DNA of 64,000 bases from the NCBI GenBank assembly GCA_944384905.1, contig CALWVE010000038.1:1-64000 (forward strand), read 5' to 3'. Positions 1 to 10,409 of the stretch are shown here, piece after piece. How positions within the stretch are numbered: the stretch's first letter is position 1; the number at the start of each line of letters is the position of its first letter. The position numbers and the translations under genes were made by a program. The notes under the pieces were generated by a model. The model was not told where the DNA came from, made no database searches, and worked only from the letters and a program-made list of their open reading frames with translations. The stretch is from an uncultured Clostridia bacterium (lineage in GTDB: Bacteria > Bacillota > Clostridia > Oscillospirales > Acutalibacteraceae).

Positions 1-150
1 AGAGTACAATAAATGGGAAAGGTCGGAGCAATATGCTACTAAAAAAGAACAGAAAACACACTTGTGTAAGCCGTTAAGCCCAGTGTTTTCAAGGGCTGGA
101 GAGGACGGGCTACATTTTAGTATCCTATTTGGAGGGGCTTTCTTTTTATA
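1..150. other. Unassigned flank
   Basis: No gene can be supported here. One plus-strand frame stays open from the window edge to about position 150, but the peptide matches nothing I know and is not started inside the window. It may be the tail of a neighbouring gene or an intergenic flank. Confidence 0.3.
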
Positions 151-153
151 GAA

Positions 154-181
154 AAACGGCCCTGCAAAAGCAGAGCCGTTT
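154..181 (-). terminator. Terminator of the 3D-domain gene
   Basis: A 7-bp stem AAACGGC/GCCGTTT, with an inner CTGC/GCAG pairing around an AAAA loop, lies directly after the stop codon of the minus-strand gene. It is followed on that strand by a T-run. Confidence 0.8.
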
Positions 182-184
182 CTT

Positions 185-1669
185 TTACGAAAGAATATAG
201 ACACAGATATCGCGGCGGCCAAACTGTACGCATTCATCATACGTATCGTAGTACAGGTCCGCAATCGCCGAACCGTCATCGGCAAATCCGCCCGTATCGC
301 CCGCGATGCAGTAGCCATACACAATCTGGCCATCGCACGAAACGATGTACAAACGCGTGCCATAGGGGATGATATCGGGGTCTACAGCCACGACACCAAC
401 CTGAGCAGGCATACCCGTGGCCGTGATTCCGCCGCCGTAATAGGCCGTACCAGAGCCTACCAGCACAGAGCTGTAGCTAAAGGTGTTGCCGTTATGGTCA
501 ACAGCCGTACCGCTTCCACCGGAAGAACCAACTGCGGCCTGAACCTGTGTACCCACGCGAACAACTTCGTTGACCGGTTTTTTGGTAACTTTTTTAGAAA
601 CCACTTCGCTGGACTTGCGCACGCCGTCTACCAGCTTATCGCGGTAAACAACTTTCTGGCTGCCCTTTACGCCTTCGATTTCTACGACTTCCTGGCCGAC
701 ATACATCGAATCGTCTTCGATTTCATCGCGGCCATAGGCAATTTCTTCTGTTACGGTACGCTCAGCGTACGTTACGCGGCTGACTTTGATCGCCGTGCCG
801 TCTTTTACAGCCGTTTTAGCGGAAGGGCTGACCAGATCTTCTTCGTTCAGCTCCACACCGGCCACACGCAAAGCGTCGCTTACATTTCCGCCAAACAGCG
901 TAATGTGCGCGGTCTGGCCGTCGGCCTGAACAGTTACGTTCAAAGCCTTTTTGACAACAATGCACATGTCGTCATAAATCATATCCGATTCGGACACGTT
1001 GATAAAATCGCTGGCTGTAATCGTGATATCGTGATCTTCAAGAATCTGCCCCACAGTCATGCCGCGGTTCAGTTCCAGATTGATAACCTTATCGTTCACT
1101 TTCAGCAGAACGTTGCACACGCCGCCGCTTACGCTCACCAGTCTGGAGCGCAGGGGGGAAGCGTCCGAAAGATACGCTGCTGTACGATTCTGATAAGCGG
1201 ACGGATCCAGGTTGAGGTGTCCAACCGTAATCACACTGCCCTCGCGGACATAATCCGTCTGAGCGGGATAGGATACACAGCCATCTTCCAGCGTGATGCT
1301 GTTTTCATCCAGAATTTCGCCCACCGTATTGGAAGAGTAGGTTTCCGTATACAGGGTATTGCTGCCATCGGTGATGGAAACAAAAATCCGGCGGGAAATC
1401 ATCACTTCACCGGTTTCGCTGTTATATTCAGCATAGTCGCTGGCTTCCAGCGGAGAAATACCATGCTGTGCAGCTTCATCGAGAATCTGATTCAATTCGG
1501 TAGACCCTGTGCGGAATGATACAGAAACAGCACCGTCTACGACGTGAATTTCATTTTGACCAAATGCACTGACGGATGTGACACACAGAAGCATAAGCAT
1601 CGCAGCGCAGAGTGTGCCGGCACAGGTGGCCAGAACCTTTTTGCTGGACATTTGTCTCTTTGTCATCAT
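185..1669 (-). CDS. Exported 3D-domain/G5-domain cell-wall protein (YabE/YocH-like)
   Basis: The 494-residue protein has a signal peptide (about residues 1-35, cleavage near VSA-FG) and three ubiquitin-like DUF348 modules (about 93-150, 184-240, 243-297). These are followed by a G5 domain (about 299-374) and a C-terminal 3D domain (about 403-493) with the Asp-rich motifs AVDPDIIPYGT and GDTGG. This architecture matches YabE/Rpf-like wall-associated proteins, which are thought to cleave peptidoglycan through the MltA-like 3D barrel. It therefore acts outside the membrane, on the wall. The start follows an AAGGAG site about 12 bases upstream; the next ATG, one codon in, is also possible. It is monocistronic, with its own strong promoter and a terminator. 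The exact enzymatic specificity is inference. Confidence 0.85.
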   Translation of the reverse strand: MMTKRQMSSKKVLATCAGTLCAAMLMLLCVTSVSAFGQNEIHVVDGAVSVSFRTGSTELNQILDEAAQHGISPLEASDYAEYNSETGEVMISRRIFVSITDGSNTLYTETYSSNTVGEILDENSITLEDGCVSYPAQTDYVREGSVITVGHLNLDPSAYQNRTAAYLSDASPLRSRLVSVSGGVCNVLLKVNDKVINLELNRGMTVGQILEDHDITITASDFINVSESDMIYDDMCIVVKKALNVTVQADGQTAHITLFGGNVSDALRVAGVELNEEDLVSPSAKTAVKDGTAIKVSRVTYAERTVTEEIAYGRDEIEDDSMYVGQEVVEIEGVKGSQKVVYRDKLVDGVRKSSEVVSKKVTKKPVNEVVRVGTQVQAAVGSSGGSGTAVDHNGNTFSYSSVLVGSGTAYYGGGITATGMPAQVGVVAVDPDIIPYGTRLYIVSCDGQIVYGYCIAGDTGGFADDGSAIADLYYDTYDECVQFGRRDICVYILS

Positions 1670-1762
1670 AACGTTGTTGACTCCTTACATTTTCGTTTTT
1701 GGGTTTGCCTAATAGTCGAGGTTTTGTGGGTTAAGTTCGCCCTGTCAACGAAACTATCGTGT

Positions 1763-1791
1763 ATTATAGAGACGAAACGTCTATCTGTCAA
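1763..1791 (-). promoter_or_regulatory. Sigma-A promoter of the 3D-domain gene with palindromic spacer
   Basis: On the minus strand this reads TTGACA, 17 bases, TATAAT, a perfect consensus. The spacer contains the inverted repeat AGACGTTTCGTCT, well placed for a repressor or activator that would compete with RNA polymerase. Confidence 0.85.
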
Positions 1792-1940
1792 ATATTTGAT
1801 TGTTCGTTTTTTATATAAATTGCACAAGTGTGCATATTTAGTCCTTGAAATTTGGCCTGTTTTCGGTCGCTTTTTCGAAAATATGGCGCTGGCTTTGCCT
1901 TTTCCAGCCAAAAAACCTTGTCAAAGTGCCGAAAACCCTT

Positions 1941-1957
1941 TGTAACGATTTTGTAAC
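1941..1957 (+). promoter_or_regulatory. WalR(YycF)-type box
   Basis: TGTAAC-GATTT-TGTAAC is an exact match to the WalR direct-repeat consensus TGTWAH-N5-TGTWAH. It lies about 150 bp upstream of the promoter of the 3D-domain wall gene, a protein type (YocH) in the WalR regulon of Bacillus. A degenerate second copy (TGTAAC-N5-TGTCAG) lies at 2159-2175. The WalR assignment is inference. Confidence 0.5.
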
Positions 1958-2193
1958 TTTTTATAATTAAGAGGATATTTTGAATATATATTCAAATAAA
2001 AATCAAAAACGCAAATATAAGAGCCTATTTTTTGCGATAATATATGTTTTTTTGGTTTTTATGTAAATAGAACGCCGTGAATTTTATGAATAAATATTCT
2101 TGTGTATTTTTTCTTTTATTTCTTATAAAGAATATTAAATTCAGCTTTAAAACGCCCTTGTAACAATTTTGTCAGCATTCTAAAAAAGAAGAA
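1958..2193. other. AT-rich intergenic stretch
   Basis: Very AT-rich, with the 12-bp palindrome GAATATATATTC near 1981-1992. I see no open frame with a ribosome site. It could hold upstream regulatory sites or a small RNA ending at the hairpin near 2194-2217. Confidence 0.4.
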
Positions 2194-2217
2194 ACCGGCA
2201 GCTTTTCGGCCGCCGGT
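2194..2217 (-). terminator. Terminator of the BclA-like gene
   Basis: Stem ACCGGC/GCCGGT just after the minus-strand stop codon, followed on that strand by a T-rich run. It also has T residues on the plus strand, so it may work in both directions. Confidence 0.7.
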
Positions 2218-2239
2218 CTTTCTATTTATACGTGTGTGT

Positions 2240-2818
2240 TTACTGGATTTTAACCGCCGTAAGGCCAACCGAAAAAGCAGCGCCGGTGCTTCCCTTGGCG
2301 GGGGTTACCGTTACGGTAGCGCCGCTGCGGTTGTACAGGGCAAGCGTGGTATCAGCCGGCAGGCACAAAACCGTGCTGCCCGAAACCAAGACCGGCGCAG
2401 GCTCCTGACCGGCGTTGACATTGCCGGAAGTAGCGTAAACCGTTCCGGCTGTATTCTGCAGAGCAAAGACAACAGGCGTACCCTGTGTAGCGCTCGCGGC
2501 CTGCGCCAGAACATTCCACTGGAACAGATACACACCGGGCTTGGTAACCGTAATCATGCCCGTGGTGGGGTCGTAAGCCATATCGCAGCCGATTTTCACA
2601 ACGTTTGGCAGCGGAACGGCTGCGCCCTCGTTAACCGTAATGCTTTCGGTAGACTGATTATACAGCGCCGGGGTGGTGCACATCGGTTTGGGCATGACAG
2701 GCGGGCAAACGGGCGGATAGATGGGGCAGGAAGGATAGCTGGAGCATACGCAGCTGCACGGGCAGCGGTTGACATGGACAGTGTTCGTTTGCGGCTCAAA
2801 AGGAACAGATTGACTCAT
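2240..2818 (-). CDS. BclA-like surface protein with Cys-rich N-terminus
   Basis: The 192-residue protein has a short N-terminal segment with seven cysteines between residues 19 and 47, in a Pro/Ser/Cys-rich stretch. The rest is a beta-rich domain with alternating hydrophobic segments (for example GVYLFQWNVLA and STVLCLPADTTLALYNRSG). That pattern resembles the C-terminal jelly-roll domain of exosporium protein BclA and related TNF/C1q-fold surface proteins. There is no signal peptide, which fits assembly onto a spore surface from the mother cell. A GAGGAG site precedes the ATG. The upstream sequence carries a sigma-K-like promoter. The collagen-like repeats of true BclA are absent. The fold assignment is by resemblance; a spore role is inference. 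Confidence 0.6.
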   Translation of the reverse strand: MSQSVPFEPQTNTVHVNRCPCSCVCSSYPSCPIYPPVCPPVMPKPMCTTPALYNQSTESITVNEGAAVPLPNVVKIGCDMAYDPTTGMITVTKPGVYLFQWNVLAQAASATQGTPVVFALQNTAGTVYATSGNVNAGQEPAPVLVSGSTVLCLPADTTLALYNRSGATVTVTPAKGSTGAAFSVGLTAVKIQ

Positions 2819-2882
2819 AAGAAACTCCTCTTTTCATAATAATGACGGTTTTCATGCGGCCCGTCGATGTACGAGCCTACTG

Positions 2883-2910
2883 TAGTCTATGTGAAAAGCA
2901 GGAAATGTGT
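2883..2910 (-). promoter_or_regulatory. Sigma-K-like promoter of the BclA-like gene
   Basis: On the minus strand: ACA, 16 bases, CATAGACTA. This fits the Bacillus sigma-K pattern (AC, 16-17 bases, CATANNNTA) and lies about 65 bp upstream of the start codon. No sigma-A promoter is evident here. Confidence 0.5.
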
Positions 2911-2940
2911 GACAGTCTGTCCTTTTCTATATATAAGGAA

Positions 2941-2968
2941 AAGCCCGCCGAAAAAATTCAGCGGGCTT
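2941..2968 (-). terminator. Terminator downstream of gyrA and repeat R1
   Basis: An 8-bp stem AAGCCCGC/GCGGGCTT followed by TTTTCC on the minus strand. It is the first terminator downstream of gyrA, so the gyrA transcript probably carries repeat R1 in its 3' untranslated region. Confidence 0.7.
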
Positions 2969-2999
2969 TCGATTTAATTTTGCCTGTTTGTGAAGTATC

Positions 3000-3323
3000 G
3001 TGCAGCAGTTTGCCATCACACAGGGAACCCCCGGCGAGGGTTCCCTACGCCGAAAACGTCCCCCGGACGTTTTCGGCTACCCTCCTGCGCTTATGGAAGC
3101 AAAAGAATTCCGCTCTCTGCGGAGAGCGGCCAAAGGCGCTGCCTTTGGAAACCGCCACCTTTTGAAAAAGGTGGACGAAAACTTTAACGTTTCTATCACG
3201 ATCTTTTGCCGCGCGACTTTGGCTATTAAATTTATCTTAGCCTATCCGCGAAGGATCCTGCGGGGTTCGCCGCCGAGGAACGAGCGACCCGCGACTTACC
3301 CGCGGGGGTTCCCCGCCCGCGAC
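3000..3323 (+). repeat. Hairpin-chain repeat R1 (complete copy)
   Basis: The reference copy of the family. In order: hairpin GGGAACCC/GGGTTCCC, hairpin GCCGAAAACGTCC/GGACGTTTTCGGC, a linker, hairpin GCTCTC/GAGAGC, hairpin CCAAAGGC/GCCTTTGG, hairpin CCACCTTTT/AAGGTGG. Then come the conserved ACTTTAACGTTT string and a tail with GCGCGACTTTGGC and an AT core. The tail ends in CGCGACTTA, which overlaps the gyrA stop codon. Confidence 0.9.
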
Positions 3324-5843
3324 TTATTCTTCCGCGGTTTCGGTTTCTGCGTCTGCATCTGCTTCGGCGTCTTCGGCATCTTCTACGGAAGCATTGACTT
3401 CCTCATCGTCATGCGGCGCACGGGAAAGCGTAGCAACACGGTTGCCTTCTTCGATTCGCATCACGCGCACGCCCTTCGACGGACGGCTGCATACACGGAT
3501 GGAATTGGCCGGAATACGGATAATCACGCCGTCTTCTGCGATCAGAATGACGTCTTCTTCGGGATCGATCATCTGAATGGCGGCTACATCGCCGTATTTT
3601 TCCACATGATAGTTGGTCAGGCCCTTGCCGGCGCGGCTCTGGATGCGGTAATCCGAAACCGGAGAAAGCCGTCCGTAGCCCGTTTCGCTCACGGTAAGGA
3701 CATAACCGTCCCCGTGAACAACCGACATACCAACCACGCTGTCGCCCTCGTTGAGCTGAATGGCGCGTACGCCGCGTGCCGTACGGCCTACCGCACGGGC
3801 ATCCGTTTCGGCAAATCGAATAGCCATACCCTTTTTGGTGGCTACGAGCAGCTCGTCGTGGCCGCTGGTGATGCTAACCCAGCTGAGCGCGTCGCCTTCG
3901 TCCAGATCGATGGCGATCAGGCCGCTCTTTCTTACATTATTATAAGCGGAAAGCGCTGTGCGCTTAATAATACCGTTTTTGGTACCCATGACGAGATATT
4001 TGTCGTCTTCAATCTCGCTGACCTTGATCATCGACGTGATCTTTTCATCAGGCAGCAGGGGCAAAAGGTTCGTGATATTCATGCCGCGGCTCGTGCGGGA
4101 ACCTTCCGGAACCTCAAAGCACTTGATACGGTAGACACGTCCCATATTCGAGAAGAACATGACATAATCATGGTTGTTGACGACGAACATTTCGGTCGCA
4201 ACATCCTCGTCACGCCGCGCCATACCTGAAATTCCGCGGCCTCCACGGCGCTGGGTACGATAGGCATTGACATCCTGTCGCTTGACATAACCGAAGTTCG
4301 TCAGCGTGAGCATGCACTCCTCGTTGGGGATCAGATCTTCGATATCCACTTCGCCGCTGATGGCTGCAATTTCCGTGCGGCGTTCGTCGCCGTACTTCTT
4401 CTTCATAGCCAGAGCTTCGTCCTTGATGATCGCCAGACGGCGCGGCTCGCTTGCCAGAATATCGTTGAGATCGAGAATCCGGCGATGCAGTTCGTCGAGC
4501 TCGCCTTCGATCTTCAGAATTTCCAGACCGGCCAGCTGACCGAGCTGGAAGCGGCAGATTGCTTCGGCCTGTACGTCATCAAATTCAAAGCGTTCCATCA
4601 GCGCAGCCTTGGCTTCGGCGCGGCCACCCTTACAAGCGCGAATCGTGGCGATGATTTCGTCCACGATATCGATGGCGCGCTTTAAACCTTCGAGAATATG
4701 GGCGCGTTCCTGGGCTTTTTTCAGCTCAAAACGTGTGCGACGAGCAACCACTTCCGACTGGAACTTGACATATTCCTCGAGCATCTGCTTAAGCGTAAGC
4801 ACTTTCGGCTCGCCATTGACGATGCACAGCAAGTTTGCGCTGAACGTCGTCTGCATCTGCGTATAGGAATACAGCTGATTCAAGACCACCTGCGGAGATG
4901 CATCGCGCTTCACATCGATCACGATATGCATGCCGTTGCGGTCGGAATGGTCGTCTACATTGGAAATACCGGTGATACGCTTTTCCTTAACCAAATCGGC
5001 AATCGATTCGATCAGGCGCGCTTTATTCACCGTGTAGGGAATTTCGCTGACAATAATTTTAAAGCGGCCGTTCTTTTCCTCTTCAATCTCGGCACGAGCA
5101 CGAACCGTCATACGGCCGCGGCCGGTGGCATAGGCGGCGCGAATGCCGCTGCGGCCCATAATGATGCCGCCGGTGGGGAAGTCGGGACCCTTCATGGAAA
5201 CCATCAGATCATCCAGCGTGCAATCCGGATTATCGATGAGCGTGCACATGGCGTCCACCACTTCGCCCAGGTTGTGCGGCGGGATATTGGTGGCCATACC
5301 AACGGCGATACCCATAGAGCCGTTCACCAGCAGGTTGGGGAAATGGCAGGGCAAAACAACCGGCTCTTTCAGACGGTCGTCGTAGTTGGGCATGAAATCG
5401 ACCGTGTCTTTATCGATATCGGCCAACATATCGACCGCAAGTTTATTCATACGGGCTTCGGTGTAACGATAGGCAGCCGGCGGGTCGCCGTCGATGGAAC
5501 CGAAGTTACCGTGGCCGTCTACCAGCATATAGCGCATGGAGAAATCCTGCGCCAGACGCACCAGGGCGTCGTATACCGAAGCGTCGCCATGCGGATGGTA
5601 GCGTCCCAGAACGGAACCGACCGTATCGGCGCACTTACGATAGGGCTTTTCGGGCCACAGGGTGTTTTCATACATGGTGTACAGAATACGGCGATGTACC
5701 GGTTTTAAGCCGTCGCGCACATCAGGCAGCGCACGGGATACGATAACCGACATGGAATAATCCAGAAACGATTTCTTCATTTCCTTTTCCAGGTCTACAA
5801 GCTGTACCCTGCCCTGATTCAACTGTTCTTGATTTTCGTCCAT
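3324..5843 (-). CDS. gyrA: DNA gyrase subunit A
   Basis: The breakage-reunion and DNA-wrapping subunit of gyrase (A2B2), which introduces negative supercoils. The 839 residues include the winged-helix QRDR (HPHGD at 83-87), catalytic Tyr127 in AAYRYTEAR, and the GyrA box QRRGGRG at 531-537 at the start of the beta-pinwheel domain that distinguishes GyrA from ParC. The last 25 or so residues are a very acidic tail. The position equivalent to E. coli Ser83 is Ala88, followed by Ser89, the arrangement found in mycobacteria. The gene lies 33 bp after gyrB and is presumably cotranscribed. A GAGAGG site precedes the ATG. The stop codon abuts repeat R1. Confidence 0.97.
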   Translation of the reverse strand: MDENQEQLNQGRVQLVDLEKEMKKSFLDYSMSVIVSRALPDVRDGLKPVHRRILYTMYENTLWPEKPYRKCADTVGSVLGRYHPHGDASVYDALVRLAQDFSMRYMLVDGHGNFGSIDGDPPAAYRYTEARMNKLAVDMLADIDKDTVDFMPNYDDRLKEPVVLPCHFPNLLVNGSMGIAVGMATNIPPHNLGEVVDAMCTLIDNPDCTLDDLMVSMKGPDFPTGGIIMGRSGIRAAYATGRGRMTVRARAEIEEEKNGRFKIIVSEIPYTVNKARLIESIADLVKEKRITGISNVDDHSDRNGMHIVIDVKRDASPQVVLNQLYSYTQMQTTFSANLLCIVNGEPKVLTLKQMLEEYVKFQSEVVARRTRFELKKAQERAHILEGLKRAIDIVDEIIATIRACKGGRAEAKAALMERFEFDDVQAEAICRFQLGQLAGLEILKIEGELDELHRRILDLNDILASEPRRLAIIKDEALAMKKKYGDERRTEIAAISGEVDIEDLIPNEECMLTLTNFGYVKRQDVNAYRTQRRGGRGISGMARRDEDVATEMFVVNNHDYVMFFSNMGRVYRIKCFEVPEGSRTSRGMNITNLLPLLPDEKITSMIKVSEIEDDKYLVMGTKNGIIKRTALSAYNNVRKSGLIAIDLDEGDALSWVSITSGHDELLVATKKGMAIRFAETDARAVGRTARGVRAIQLNEGDSVVGMSVVHGDGYVLTVSETGYGRLSPVSDYRIQSRAGKGLTNYHVEKYGDVAAIQMIDPEEDVILIAEDGVIIRIPANSIRVCSRPSKGVRVMRIEEGNRVATLSRAPHDDEEVNASVEDAEDAEADADAETETAEE

Positions 5844-5876
5844 TAAAATACCTCTCTCGCTTGCGTTGCACGCAAA

Positions 5877-7835
<1,959 letters not shown>

Positions 7836-7954
7836 TCACGGACAAACAAATCCAAACCGTTTCCGTTTTCAGGCAGCGGTTTGAATGGCCGAAAGCTTTC
7901 GGCGTGTCTTACTTCTCTTTTATCAAAAAATCAAGCCGTTCCAAGTGGGCGGTC

Positions 7955-8734
7955 TCAGCGGCCGCTGCGATCGGAATCGGATGACTGGTATTCGCGGTTT
8001 TGCTCCTGCTGCAAACGCTTGAGCATTTCAATCTTACGTCGGCGCAGTTCGGCGGCATCGCCGTCCTGTTCACGCAAGTGAGCCGACGTACTGTAGGCAT
8101 AGCCCTGCCCGCGGCTGCTGGAATAAATATCGCGGCTGCCTTCCTGACGAGCGCCCTGCGGTCTTGCCGGCGCGGTTCTCGAGCCGGAACGCGAACTGAT
8201 ATCGGTATAGCTCGACGACGGGCGCACAGGCGGCTGTTGCTGCGTACTGCGCTGAACCGGAATGGCCCTTGTCGCTTCCATATTTTCTCCCGCATTTCCC
8301 GACGGCACGGAACCGGTGGGCTGATACGTTTTCAGTTCCTCGCGGCTTTGGGCAATCGCCTCGCGCTGACGGCGGCGAAGCACAGCTTCATCCCGGCGGG
8401 CCGCGGCGCTTTCACGCCGTCCCTGGCGAACGATCGGTTCGCGCAGCTGAACCAAAAACATACTGCCGATAAAAAACACGGCAAACGGCAGCAAAACATA
8501 GATGCAGGTCATCAGGTTTGCCACATCCAAAAGGAAACGCGTAACGGCAAAAATCACAAACGCCACCACCGCGCAGATTGCGGCAAACACCGTGATGACC
8601 GGCGCATGGTGTACATTCGAAATCCCGCCGCACCAGGGGCAGATAAATTCCCCCTCGCGCTTTAAGGTCCACAAACGGACCACATTCACTTTTTTCCCGC
8701 AATAAGGGCAGGAAGGAACACCAACCTGTTTCAT
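7955..8734 (-). CDS. Zinc-ribbon membrane protein of unknown function
   Basis: The 259-residue protein has two CxxC pairs (C9/C12 and C32/C35), forming a likely zinc ribbon, then two hydrophobic helices (about residues 44-70 and 77-100). The rest is a long, basic, low-complexity tail rich in Arg, Ser and Gln. It is probably a membrane protein with both ends in the cytoplasm. The start was moved from an upstream in-frame Met to the Met preceding KQVGVPSCPYC, because a GGGA site precedes it and it begins only 4 bp after remB ends. It is not part of the standard recF-gyrB neighbourhood in Bacillus. I do not recognise the family beyond the zinc ribbon; a link to chromosome or matrix functions is only suggested by context. 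Confidence 0.7.
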   Translation of the reverse strand: MKQVGVPSCPYCGKKVNVVRLWTLKREGEFICPWCGGISNVHHAPVITVFAAICAVVAFVIFAVTRFLLDVANLMTCIYVLLPFAVFFIGSMFLVQLREPIVRQGRRESAAARRDEAVLRRRQREAIAQSREELKTYQPTGSVPSGNAGENMEATRAIPVQRSTQQQPPVRPSSSYTDISSRSGSRTAPARPQGARQEGSRDIYSSSRGQGYAYSTSAHLREQDGDAAELRRRKIEMLKRLQQEQNREYQSSDSDRSGR

Positions 8735-8738
8735 AAAA

Positions 8739-9026
8739 TCATCCCTTTCCCTCGGCGCCTGAGCGTTCGAATGCGCCCGTTGAACGCTTAAGCAGCGTCT
8801 GCGCCGAAATTTGTGATATATAAACCGTTGTCCGGCGTGTTTTTGTGTCGCTGCACACCACAAAAGACTTGGGCAGCTCCATCGAAACGTTCACCACACA
8901 ACCCGCTTTCTGCGCCCGGGCGATATACTCCCGGGTTGCGGAGGCAACCGTGGCGTTTTCCAAATCGAAAATGCCGACGATCTGCCGGGTTTGTACAACC
9001 GTATCCTGGCCAAGATGCAGGTACAT
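8739..9026 (-). CDS. remB: RemA/RemB-family (DUF370) protein
   Basis: A 95-residue protein beginning MYLHLGQDTVVQTRQIVGIFD, a typical DUF370 start, in the position of Bacillus yaaB/remB between recF and gyrB. The family contains the small DNA-binding RemA (activator of biofilm matrix genes) and RemB. It starts 17 bp after recF and ends 4 bp before the zinc-ribbon gene, so it belongs to the dnaN-gyrA transcription unit. The regulatory targets cannot be seen here. Confidence 0.8.
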   Translation of the reverse strand: MYLHLGQDTVVQTRQIVGIFDLENATVASATREYIARAQKAGCVVNVSMELPKSFVVCSDTKTRRTTVYISQISAQTLLKRSTGAFERSGAEGKG

Positions 9027-9043
9027 GGCCTGTCTCCTTTCAA

Positions 9044-10168
9044 CTACACCGTTTGTTGTGATACCCTGCCCTGCAAAATCGAGAAAATCTTTCCGCGGTT
9101 GAGCAGGCGCGTGTGTTCCGGCGAACAGCAGGTGATAAAAACCTGCCGCCCTTTCAGATGATTGAGCAGGTAATCCTGCCGGCTCTCGTCCAGTTCGCTG
9201 AGCACGTCGTCCAGAAGAATCACCGGCTCTTCGCCGCAGGCTTCGCCCAGCAAATCGGTTTCCGAAAGCTTGAGCGCCAGCACCGCGGATCGCTGCTGAC
9301 CCTGAGAACCGAACGAACGCGCCGAAATTCCGCCGATCAAGAGATCGAGGTCATCCCGGTGCGGCCCGCAGGAAGTGGAACCCATGCGGATATCGTCTTT
9401 CATGGAAGCATGCAGTTTTTCACGCAGGCAGGCGCGCAGCGCTTCATAAGAAGAATCTGCGCAGGAAATCCCCGAACGATACACGAGATCGAGCACTTCA
9501 CGCCCGCTGGAAATCCCGCTGTAAGCGTTTTTGGCGCGCGGCAGCAGTTTTTCCACATACCGCAGGCGCTCGCTGATGATCTGTGCACCGAAGCTCGCCA
9601 GCCGTTCGTCCCAGATATCGATCGTGTCGATCAGTTCACGGTGGCGGACAATATCTTTAAGCAGCGCATTTCGCTGCATAAGAATGCGGTTATATTGATT
9701 CACCGTTTTCACATACGCCGGGTGCAGCTGGCACAGCGCTCCGTCGAGAAAATTGCGGCGGTTGGCCGGCCCGTCTTTGACCAGCGAAAGATGTTCCGGC
9801 GAAAAAATTACCGCACAGAACACGCCCGCCAAAGCTCCGCAGGAACGTTTGTCCACGCCGTTTAAGCGCAGTGAACGCCGTCCGCCCCGGATGGTAATCT
9901 GGGCTTCCTGTTCCCGGCCGCCGCTCAAAAAAGTGAGGTTCAGCCTGGAAAAAGCCTGCTTTTCACCTGATTCTTTTGAAAAAGCGGTGAGTTCTCCGTC
10001 TTTGGCGCCGCGAAAGGAATGGGCGCCCGTAAACAGCCACAGCGCTTCGAGCAAATTGGTTTTCCCCTGTGCGTTATAGCCGCAGATCACATTGATGCCG
10101 GCGTCGGGATACACCGTGCCGGGGGAGAGATTGCGGTATCCTTCATGTTCCAGAGAAAGGATCTTCAA
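9044..10168 (-). CDS. recF: DNA replication and repair protein RecF
   Basis: An SMC-like ABC ATPase of 374 residues that binds gapped DNA and helps load RecA at stalled forks. Walker A is GYNAQGKTN (residues 30-38), the signature region is [18 protein letters not shown], and Walker B is [12 protein letters not shown]. Length and gene position match the family. The ATG overlaps the stop of the S4 gene by 4 bp (ATGA), so the two are translationally coupled. Confidence 0.96.
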   Translation of the reverse strand: MKILSLEHEGYRNLSPGTVYPDAGINVICGYNAQGKTNLLEALWLFTGAHSFRGAKDGELTAFSKESGEKQAFSRLNLTFLSGGREQEAQITIRGGRRSLRLNGVDKRSCGALAGVFCAVIFSPEHLSLVKDGPANRRNFLDGALCQLHPAYVKTVNQYNRILMQRNALLKDIVRHRELIDTIDIWDERLASFGAQIISERLRYVEKLLPRAKNAYSGISSGREVLDLVYRSGISCADSSYEALRACLREKLHASMKDDIRMGSTSCGPHRDDLDLLIGGISARSFGSQGQQRSAVLALKLSETDLLGEACGEEPVILLDDVLSELDESRQDYLLNHLKGRQVFITCCSPEHTRLLNRGKIFSILQGRVSQQTV

Positions 10169-10383
10169 ACGTTTTCCACCTCGTACACCGCATCACCGAA
10201 CCGAGCCGTATCGCCGGGACGCATCTTTTTGCCGCGCTGGGTACAGACTTCGTCGTTCACCAGCACCTGTCCGGACTGAATGGCCACTTTGGCCTGGCCG
10301 CCGGTTTCGAACGCGCCGCCCAATTTCAGCAGCGCATCCAGGCGGATAAATTCGGTATCGATTGTAATTGTATGTTTATTCAT
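10165..10383 (-). CDS. yaaA: S4-domain RNA-binding protein (YaaA-like)
   Basis: A 72-residue single S4 domain ([21 protein letters not shown], then [19 protein letters not shown]), conserved between dnaN and recF in Firmicutes. Bacillus YaaA is associated with ribosome assembly. It begins 26 bp after dnaN and overlaps recF by 4 bp. Confidence 0.9.
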   Translation of the reverse strand: MNKHTITIDTEFIRLDALLKLGGAFETGGQAKVAIQSGQVLVNDEVCTQRGKKMRPGDTARFGDAVYEVENV

Positions 10384-10409
10384 ATCGTTCCCTTATAATT
10401 ATACGTTTA

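Noticed and set aside
1670..1790. c-di-AMP (ydaO) riboswitch before the 3D-domain gene
   Set aside because: Such genes often have one, but the leader between the promoter and the start is only about 85 bases and lacks the conserved segments.
3000..3187. Open frames in the repeats with a recurring peptide (LLKKVDENF, GEGSLRRKRP)
   Set aside because: The frame recurs in several copies (3000, 47469, 58858, 60691), but it spans hairpins, shows no ribosome site or conserved start, and other versions of the hairpins change the peptide entirely. Structure rather than protein appears conserved.
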